A stretch of 64,000 nucleotides of DNA from Tubulanus polymorphus (taxonomy: Eukaryota > Nemertea > Palaeonemertea > Tubulaniformes > Tubulanidae), in assembly GCF_964204645.1 (NCBI RefSeq), contig NC_134036.1, positions 868,001 through 932,000 of the forward strand, in the 5' to 3' direction. Positions within the stretch are counted from its first letter, which is position 1. The number at the start of each line of letters is the position of its first letter. Under the pieces are notes generated by a model that saw only the letters and a list, made by a program, of their open reading frames with translations, was not told where the DNA came from and ran no database searches. Below, one piece after another: positions 25,252-36,400 of this stretch. The translations under genes and the position numbers were made by a program.

Positions 25252-28200
25252 TTAAAGCATGCGACGGATCATATAGTTGAGAATTCCGCCGTTGCGGAAA
25301 TACGTCAATTCCACTTCAGTATCGAACCGGGCGATAGCTTTAAACGTTCGTCCGTCATTCAACTGTGAAATAAATACAGAGAAATAAATAAACATCATTC
25401 AATAAAATGGCTCTAAATCCCCCTATGACATCATCAAATCGATGTAGTGATATAGACCATTCCAGAAAAGATATCTGCTTTCTATAAATCCCCCTATGAC
25501 ATCATCAAATCGACGTAGTGATATGGCGCATTTGTGAAATGATGTCTGCCTTCCAGAAATCCTCCGAAATGAAATCAAAATGATCAACAACCTTTCAATA
25601 AAGATGTCTACCATCATAAATCCCCCTATGACATCATCAAATTGATGCAATGAGGTAGACACTTCCAGAAAAGATGTCTGTACCCATAAATCCCCCTATG
25701 ACATCATCAAATTGATGCGATGATGTAGACACTTCCAGGAAAGATGCCTCCATAAATCCCCCTATGACATCATCAAATTGATGCGATGATGTAGACACTT
25801 CCAGAAAAGATGTCTGCCACCCTAAATCCCCCTATGACATCATAATCGTATTGCTTGTGTTTTAACTCACCTGTATATCGAGCGTCTGCTGCGGTTTAAT
25901 GTCTTCGGGAATGTTAATCGTGAATCGTTCTCGTCCCGTCAACCCGAGCGTTTCGGCCGTCTCCGTGGCGACGTACTGCAGCGGCATTATTCCCATTCCG
26001 ATCAGATTGCTGCGGTGAATTCGCTCGTAACTTTCAGCGATCACCGCTCGTACTCCCTGGCGACGACGCAACAATTAAAACCGTTGAAACATTCGAATCA
26101 TTTTGAAATATTTTATACTCCGCTTTTGATTAATCTCACCTGAATCCACGGACCCTTAGCGGCCCAGTCCCGCGACGAGCCCGAACCGTACTCCTTTCCG
26201 GCAAGAATGATCACCGTTTTGCCGTCGTTACGGTAACGCTCAGCTGCGTCGAATACGTCCATCTAAAAATAAAACGGTTTAAATTTCAAAAATTTCGGTC
26301 AGAATCATGGCAATCACGACGAGGCGAGTGTCGAGGAAATACTTACAATTTGGTCGTCTGGAATATAAACGGTTTTCGGGGCTTGTTTACCGAGGAATTT
26401 GTTCGTAATTCGTATGTTGGCGAACGTGCCTCGAGCCATGACTGCGTCATTACCACGACGAGAACCGTATGAATTATACTCCCTCGGTGTTAAACTGTTC
26501 GCAATATAGAAACACATTTATCATTTATAACTTATTTATAAATTTATCAAGCGTTTTACTTAATTACGGTAACTTTATCAAATTGTAAACTCCTATGGCC
26601 CAGTTCCACAGTTCTGAGTTAAGATTTGACTCTTCGGTTAACTCATTAGAAATGAAATAAACTCTAACTCACAACTGTGAAACTGGGTCTAGGGGCTGCA
26701 GCTGTAGTTGTCAAAGGTTGGTAAAAGATAACCGGTGGATAAATATCATAGTAACAATGACGTTTTAATTGTTACTATGTAAATTATCCACTCGTTAACT
26801 TTAACCAACCTTCAAGCCACCTGCCTGTTGTTCAGATCCCATAGTTAATACTCACCCTGAGGAATGGTAAGGGAGAGAAAAGAGGGACAGAAATACTCAG
26901 TTTATAGGGAGAGGGAAGAGAGAGGCCTCACTACTAGGTAGAAAGGGGAGAGAGGAGAAACTAACCCTCTTGCTGCTAGGCAGAGAGGGTTAAGAGGCCA
27001 ACCCCATTCCTGCTAGGTAGTGAGGGAGGGGAGATGATACTAACCCTCTATCTGCCAGGTATCTAGCCGCACAGCTATTACGCGCGATGCTGCCGGCTGG
27101 TGAAATGTGATCAGTTGTTACTGAATCTCCTAAATTCATCAACACGTAAGCATCCTCGATGTTCTTTAATCCCGGTACCTCTCGCGTCTAGAGAAAACAA
27201 ATTACAATACAATATCAGTGAATTGTTGAGCGAGGCTAGAAACAGTTGATACCAGTTTGTTTCCCATTTCTGCCAAGGACACGCCGCCTAACTACCCTTT
27301 TTTAAAAATCATTATGAAGCTAACTATATGAGACCTGGCAGTTATAGAAATGAACAGATTACAAATTTTATTGCAGTTTACGAAGTCACTGATTAGGAGA
27401 AACAAGGTATCATTTCCTCGATAACAGACAACAAACTTAACTAACAGGCAGTTATAGAATTATGAACTGATTACAAACATTTTTTTTGCAGTTTACTAAA
27501 GTGACCCCCAGCCGATAGGCAGAAACAAGGTATCATTCTATTTTTGCCTGAGCATAACCCCCAGCATCTAGAGATCATCGACAGCCATTTAAACATTCTC
27601 GAAATAAACACAAAGACTTACCATGCCTTCGAAAAACGGAGGTGATTTAATGTAAGTTGACTTCGGATCCCATGGGTAGAGCATGCTGTCGGGGGCGTCT
27701 AACGAATTCCATCTCTCATTACCCTCCTGTTGTAAAATAGAACATCAGAACTTTATGATCAACATTTCTAATTTGTCTATGAATTGTTGATTAATCTAAC
27801 TGGCTAGGCAAGGGACCGGGGGCTCACTGATCGCGGTGAAAACCATAAACCCATACCCTGCTTCATTTGTTATTATATTTTAAATGAACAGACAGGACCC
27901 AGTTCCACTGTTTGGAATAATCAAGATTTGACTCCAACTGAAAATGAACTAATCTTCATTCAGAGTGAACTCTACAAGTGTGGAACTGGATCCATTATTA
28001 TTTTGATGATCACTGAATGATGAACACTTTGTTTCTACTTTTTCAAATTTTTACCTTGATTTTCTGATAGACCTCTTTAAACATTGCCGGAATCACAAAC
28101 TCGTTTTCGACTGCCTGGATTTCATTTCGAGTCGGCCAAATATCCCTCAGATAGACGTCTTTACCTTCAGCATTTTGACCTACAATCAACAAGAATGAAT

Positions 28201-30393
28201 TGAAATACTATTTTAAAATCTTAAATTAATTCATTAAATATATTTCATTATTAATTAATTTTGGAGTTAATTCTGACAGAGAAACTGGAATCTGCATCCA
28301 ATTTATCCGGTTACGTTTGTCTCAATAAGTTAACATTGGTGTTACAGTTCCACAACTGGATCTGGAGTCAAATTTTCATCAAGGAAAAAAGAACCGGGTC
28401 AAGAGCCCAGATTACACTTAAGTCCAAAATGGTCTAAGGTCTAATGTAATTAGAACTTAAATGGTCTTAAGTTAATAGATAGGCTATAGAACCGAAATCA
28501 GCTTTGACTGGTCTGAAGTTGTTTGGTTAGTTATTATCACAGAACCAAGTTGTTAGAAAATGAACTTAGACTGGTCTTAAGTTGTTAGATTGGTTATAGA
28601 GCCAAGTTGTTAGATTGGCTAAAGAACTGAAATGATCTTCAATTGGTCACGAAACCTTAACTGTACAACTGGGTCTAGGTTTAACTATGAAACCGACCCC
28701 TTTAAAGACATATCTTACCGAGTGGCTCAGTTTCGAAGTCGATCAGCACAGTACCGGCGAGAGCGTACGCGATCACCAGCGGAGGAGACGCCAGATAGTT
28801 CGCACGGGTCAACGGATGAATCCTACCCTCGAAATTACGATTACCCGACAACACGCCGCACGCTACCAGATCACCCTGGAAACCGACACAACAATACGAC
28901 GACGATCGATACGTTTAAATATATTCAAACATGGCCGCAGTGAACTATATAAACGGAAGACACAGTACGAACCTTTTCTATGGCGGCAGCGACCGGTTCA
29001 GCGAGCGGACCGCTGTTACCGATACACGTCATACAGCCGTAACCGACGACGTCGAATCCCATTTTCTCGAGGTAGTCGAGAACGCCCGATTGTTTCAGAT
29101 AGTACGTCACTACTCCGCTACCCGGCGACAGACTGGTTTTAATAAACGGATTGATTCGCAATCCGGCTTCGTACGCTTTCTTCGCCAGTAAACCTAAACA
29201 GCAAAACAACCAAATTCAAGAAATTCAGTTTCCTATTTTCGCCATACATTTGTGACGATCACTTTGTTGATTTTTTTTGTTGACTTTTATCCAAAGGATT
29301 TTTTTGTTGACTTTATCCAAATGAAGACTTACAACTTATAAGTAAATTGAATCGGAAAAATAAATAGATAAATGAAGAAATCCCACACTTCGAATTTAAA
29401 ATTATACTATCAAATTTATTATTATGAAACCACAACGTTTCGGCTGTTGACTAACAGCCATCATTAAGTATTTTAAATTCGAAGTGTGGGATTTCTTCAT
29501 TTATAGTCTCCTATTGTTGCAAATTACGCGAAATTAGCCGTCTAAGTCGGCATATTTGTGACAATCACTTCGTAGATTTTTTTTGTTGACTTTATCCAAA
29601 TGACGACTTACAATTTATAAGTAAATTGAAAGTGAAAATTTGAGATGGCTTCACAATAATGCGACGCCTTATCCAAATGATGATGACTTACACTTAGTAA
29701 ATTGACTGACAATTACACAAATTGAGACTCAAAAATAGAGATGACTTCAGTAATGTGACGACTTATCCAAATGACAACTTAGACTTTGTAAATTGAATTC
29801 AAAATACAAATTGGGACTCAAAATTAGAGATGACTTCAGTAATGTGACAACTTAGACTTTGTAAATTTTTGAATTGGAAATATAAATTGGGACTCAAAAT
29901 AAGAGATCGCTTCAGTTATGATACTAACCCGCTCCTAACATCACGGAAGGGTTACTGGTATTCGTGCAGCTCGTTATCGCCGATATGACGACCGCTCCGT
30001 GTTTCATCTTGTACGTCTGCCCTTCAAATTCGAAATCAACGCTCGACGACAGTTTATCCGCGGCAACCGCGAAACCCTGGATAAATAAACAAAACATTCA
30101 CCAGATCAGAAGGACAAACTCTCCCCTAGAGAGAATAGGAAACTCTAACAAATCTGTTACCTTGAATCCTAACTTGTTGTTGAGGCATTGACTGAAATCG
30201 TTTTTCATGTCGGACACGGCGACTTTATCGTGAGGTCGTTTCGGGCCGGAGCAACACGGAACTACCGTCGATAAATCCAGTTCTATCACCTTGGAGATAA
30301 AATACGTACAGGGTTTAATTATTGTCACCAGAAACAAGAATCGACTCCTAAAAGCCACAACTACGGAGGAAGTCATAACTTTATATTATTATC

Positions 30394-30445
<52 letters not shown>

Positions 30446-33400
30446 GTAAAAGTAATAATAATAATAATAGTAGGCATTTATAGACCAAATTTATAGACGT
30501 AATCAGTGCGGTCTACGATAAAGATCTAGCTATGAAACACATTTAAACTACTAGTAAAAGACGTGTTCTTTAAAAAGAAAAGTTTCAAGATGAGATTTAA
30601 GATTTCGTCAATTTCATTACAGTTACGAAGCTTTCCCAAGAGCTTACTCTAAGTAAAAGACGGACACAGAGTCTACTGTGTGTTCAATAAAATCATCACT
30701 TACCTCAGTAAATACAGGATCTTGTTCTGCGTTTGTATAATCCCTGAACATTCCGTTTGCTTTCATGTAAGCTTCGATGTAAGCTATTTTATCTTCGTCG
30801 CGACCTGTAAAAAAAAAAAACACGCTTTAATAAAAGTTCCGGTAAGTACTTCCGCGTCGAAATAGCCGTTTCAATTCATTGAAAACGCATTGTTTTCACG
30901 CGGCTATCCGAACCACGTCGCATTTAGGAAAACTTTTGAGAAAGCACGCGAGCGCGAACTTTTGTTCTCGGACTCACCGGTTTGACGGAGATATTTGATG
31001 CTGACGTCGTCGACGGGGAAATACCCCATTGTTGCTCCGTATTCGGGACTCATGTTTGAAATCGTCGCTCGGTCGGCGATCGATAAAACGGCGACCCCGT
31101 CTCCGAAAAATTCGACGAACTTTCCGACGACGCCGACTTGGCGTAGGTGCTGAAAATATTCAAACGACGTGAATAACTTCACGAATGACAGTTTGGCTTC
31201 AATTTGACTCCTGATTGAATTATAAGATATCGTCAAAGGTTTGTTTTCAAGAGGTTCCTTGTGCCACTCATCACCAGTAAGAACAAGACACCAACAATTT
31301 AAATTCCCTGATGAAATTATAAGATATCCTCAGTGAGAGCTGTTTCTTATCAACAGGCTGTTTCTTGTGTCACTCATCATCAGCAGCAAGAACAACAAAA
31401 CACCAAAACATCCAAATTTAATGAATTTCCATGACTAGTCAGAATTCCCCGATTTTCCCTGCAGGGAAAAGTCGAAAAGTAAATCTGCAATTCCCTGATA
31501 ACGCAGATTTCCTCCTCTGGCACTGGCGAGTGACTCACCTTCGTAATAGTAAGTACGACGTCAGTAGATGTTGCTAATTGCGACAATTTACCGGTGATTT
31601 TATAACCGATAACTTTAGGTAGCACCATACTGATCGACTGACCCAACATAACGGCTTCGGCTTCTATACCACCGACACCTTCAACACACAAAAACAAATC
31701 ATTCTATTCTATTCTACATGACTGTAGTGAACTGATATAAATCTCAGTGTAGAGTTAACGAATAAAAACCAACAGGGTCCAGTTCCACAGTTCTGAGTTA
31801 AGATTTGACTCTGGGTTAAAACATTGAAAATGAACTAACTTTAACTCAGAGTTAACTGTAACTCACGACTGTGGAACTGGGTCCATTAGATTTGTAGTAA
31901 GTTTATTTCCTTCCTAACTTTTTTGTTCCTCTGAAGATGAGGTTTAGTTTTAACTTCAAAACTGTTTCTAGAAATCTACTGTGGCCTTTTATTTGTTAAT
32001 TCTACACGTTTGCAGTGGATCTTGGATTGATGAGAGACCAGTTAAAGACCGATAGCTCAGGGCCCAGTTTCACAAAAAAGTTGAACTCAAATTTCTGATG
32101 TAATCGCCATTGGTTACTTCATGTTTTCGATGAGGACAACAATTCAAACTTAACCGTTTTAGGCTTAAACTTATTTGTGAAACTGGGCCTAGAACATAAT
32201 TCTCTGGCGCGCCTATCAAAAAGAGAATATAACACCAAAGTACACTTACCCCAGCCGACAACTCCGAGACCGTTAATCATGGTAGTGTGCGAGTCGGTGC
32301 CGACCAGACTGTCCGGAAATAACAACCCTTCATCGCTCTCGAATACCACTCTACTCAGATACTCCAGATTCACCTGGTGGACGATACCGGAACCAGGCGG
32401 TACGATTAACATGTTCTTAAACGCGCTCGCGCCCCACTGTCAGAAAAAAAAAAAATAACATCCAATTAAAGATCTCCAGGACTAACTGCAGCCCATATTT
32501 GGAGTGAAGTAATAATCATGCTGCTGAACGAGATGATTTAAGGCTGGTCTTGGTTTGAGGAACCCCTCCAGACCATGACCAAATCGCAGAACTAAGATAG
32601 TTGTTTTTTCTGTGAGGGATTTTCAGAATAAAATAAAATAACATCCAATTAAATATCTCCAGGACCAACTGCAGCCCCATATTTGGAGTGAAGTAATAAT
32701 CATGCTGCTGAATGAGATGATTTAAGGCTGGTCTCGGTTTGAGGAACCCTTCCGGACCACGACCAAATCGCAGCAGAACTAAAAGACGGTTGTTTTTCTG
32801 TGAGGGATTTTCAGAATAAAATTACGAACCTTTAGAAATTTGAATCTCTCGATGTTTCTATCGAATTCCAGCTGTTGATTACGTTTTAACGATTCATTGC
32901 TGAAGAAAACCAAAACGCAAAAACAAAAATAACGACACAGCACACGGATTCTAAAATAATCTACGATTCAGAATCAACGCGAATCGAAACACGTTGTTCA
33001 TCGCGCGGTAGTTCACAGAGGAATACTGGTGGTGCCATCTAGCTGGCAAATATCTGTAAACAACTTTCTAACGCTACCCGTGAAGTAACGAGCAATTAAA
33101 ATGTCAATCAATCGGTTTGTAAATATTAAAATGTCAATCAATCGGTTTGTAAATATTAAAATGTCAATCAATCGGTTTGTAAATTTACAAACGTTTATTA
33201 GAAAATTATATTTACGAAAGACAGCAATGTTTTCACAAACTCAGGTTTAACGTTGTAACCTTGAATACTTCCTGTACTCTTCGTTATATCAATTCTATAA
33301 AATTCAACCCCAATTTTTCACAGATCAGAATTCGAACAGAAGTCTACCGAGCTACGTAAACCGTAAGGAAAATTAGACGAGAAGATACACAATATCCGTG

Positions 33401-36400
33401 TACGATGATGACGAGAGAAATCCCACAATAACGAAGCCAAGATTGAAAAAATTCTATATCAGAATGATTGTATTCGAGGAGCGACGTTTCGGCTAAAAAC
33501 TAAACAGCTAAACAACTAAAAAATAGTACGCCTGATGTTAGCTAACAGTTGTTAGCCGAAATGTCACTCTTCAAATATAATCATTCTGATATAGAATTTT
33601 TCAATCTTGGCTTCGTTATTGTGGGATCTCTCTCGTCTTAAGGACAATAAAAAGCGGAAAATAAATCGATTGTTGAAACCGTTCGACACGGGGTACACAC
33701 CCGGTTAATGGTTGTCTATGATACGGACACAGATCAGCGTCTGCTGTTGTTGCCGTCGGCGACGATGACGATGATGATATTGGAAGACTAGATGATGTGG
33801 AGGTCGTTGCCGTCGACGACGGTTTGGCAGAAGTTGAATTGTTGACGATGTTGCATTTATTGCATTGTTGCCGACATGTGCCGATACTAGCGCCACCACC
33901 AGGATTAGGAGTGAATCGCAATAGACTGCAATAGATAGAGAAATATAGGGGGAAGTGCAGTGCATTCATCTGAGCGCCCAGTGCATTCATCTGAGCGTCA
34001 GTTCCACAGCCCGCCCAGTGCCCGTCGGTTCCACAGCCTGCTCAGTGCTCCTCGGTTCCACAGCCCGCCCAGTGCCCGTCGGTTCCACAGCCAGCCCAGT
34101 GCCCGTCGGTTCCACAGCCCGCCCAGTGCTCCTTGGTTCCACAGCCCGCCCAGTGCTCCTTGGTTCCACAGCCCGCCCAGTGCCCGTCGGTTCCACAGCC
34201 CGCCCAGTGCCCGTCGGTTCCACAGCCCGCCCAGTGCCCGTCGGTTCCACAGCCCGCCCAGTGCCCGTCGGTTCCACAGCCCGCCCAGTGCCCGTCGGTT
34301 CCACAGCCCGCCCAGTGCCCGTCAGTTCCACAGCCCGCCCAGTGCCCGTCGGTTCCACAGCCCGCCCAGTGCCCGTCAGTTCCACAGCCCGCCCAGTGCC
34401 TGTCGGTTCCACAGCCCGCCCAGTGCTCCTTGGTTCCACAGCCCGCCCAGTGCCTGTCGGTTCCACAGCCCGCCCAGTGCTCCTTGGTTCCACAGCCCGC
34501 CCAGTGCCCGTCGGTTCCACAGCCCGCCCTACGCCCGCTGACACCATCAATAATATCAATCCATAAGAAAATGATTGGTTTAGTTGTCAAATCATTTGGA
34601 ATTTTTGTGCTTTTACAATTTGAAACGCTGCAGAAAACCGAAAGATTTGAGAGAACTGAAAGTCAGGGCTCAGATGATCATCAGGAGATTTTAATCAGTT
34701 TTTGTGGACTAGATCACGGTCGAAACCTCATTTTAATCCATTATGTGTCAGAAAACTTTCTACTTCTAAACAAATACTCTGAGTGCTGGGGCTGCACTCG
34801 CTGAAAGGTTGGTTTCGATAACTGGTGGGTAAATACCATACATTAACTATGAACTTTTATAAGTCAACTATCCACTGATTAACTCTAACCAGTTTTTCAG
34901 CAACTGGCCTACGGACTGTGTTACGCAGGAGTTATAAAATTAGGTCATTACAAAATATCTCGAGTTGGAGTCCAAAATTCGTGTTGCATAGTGAAGTCTA
35001 GTGAAGACTAGCAGTGTTGTTCAACCTCACAACTTAAGACCAATTTTAGGATTTAACTCATGACTTATAAACCGGGCCCTACATCCAGTTTCACTGTTGT
35101 GAGTTAGTGTAAACCACAAGTTAAAATCATTTCATTAACGATCAATCAAATCTTAACTCACAACTGTGGAACTGGGGATGCAGTTGGTCAAATGTTGGTT
35201 TGAGTCAGCCAGTGGATAGTTGACATAGTGACAATCTTAAAGTTCATTGTTACAATGGGATCGTTCATTTATTACGTACCAATAAAATTTGAATTTTTCA
35301 ACCCCCCTGTACGCAAAATTGGCCATATTTTCATATAATACATTAAGCATTACAGTACGCAATTGCACTGACCCCTCCCCCCTCCCCTAATGCGTACGTA
35401 ATAAATGAATGACCCCCATGATATTTATTATTTATTCACTGGTTGAAACAACTTTTCAGCAACTGCCGCCCTGAACATCTACTGTAAATATCTGCATTAC
35501 ACGGCAATCAATTAGAGGATTAACGTTGATTAAACAGGACTGACCTGCGAGCTACATCCACCTGCACCGAGTGATCAATAACTAGATCAGCCGGACAAAT
35601 CGGGTTGATTTTCTGCGGGTCACCGCCCAGTGATTTCACGGCATCTCGCATCGCGGCGAAGTCAACCACAGCCGGGACACCCCTAAAAACATGAAACATG
35701 AAAAACATTAAACAACCACAGCCTGGAGCAGCCCTAAAACATGAAAAACATTAAACAACCACAGCCTGGAGCAGCCCTAAAACATGAAAAACATTAAACA
35801 ACCACAGCCTGGAGCAGCCCTAAAACATGAAAAACATTAAACAACCACAGCCTGGAGCAGCCCTAAAAACATGAGAAACATTAAACAACCACAGCCTGGA
35901 GCCGCCCTAAAACATGAAAAACATTAAACAACCACAGCCTGGAGCCGCCCTAAAAACATGAGAAACATTAAACAAACACAGCCGGGAGCAGCCCTAAAAA
36001 CATGAGAAACATTAAACAATCACAGCCTGGAACAGCCCTAAGAACATGAGAAACATTAAACAACCACAGTCGGGAGCAGCCCTAAAAACATGAGAAACAT
36101 TAAACAATCACAGCCTGGAACAGCCCTAAAAACATGAGAAACATTAAACAACCACAGTCGGGAGCAGCCCTAAAGAAACCATAAAACTAACTATCATTCA
36201 ATTGACTTCATTTCTGTAGAGAAAACTTACGTGAAATCCTGCAGTATAACGCGCGACGGGTTAAACGGAATCTCGACGCTGCGATCCTGATTCGTCTGCC
36301 AGTCCAAAATGTTATCCACGTCGCTTTTTTTCACGTGGAATTCATCGCAATTACGGACGGCTGACTCGAGCAGAACCCTGATCGAAAACGGCAGTTTACC

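Noticed and set aside
28632-29191. Plus-strand ORFs of about 86-151 codons
   Set aside because: Antisense shadows of ACO1 exons 12 and 13, which are clearly coding on the minus strand.
33955-34804. Long ORFs of about 180-220 codons on both strands
   Set aside because: They lie in a 27-bp tandem repeat inside ACO1 intron 4 and owe their length to the period being a multiple of three.
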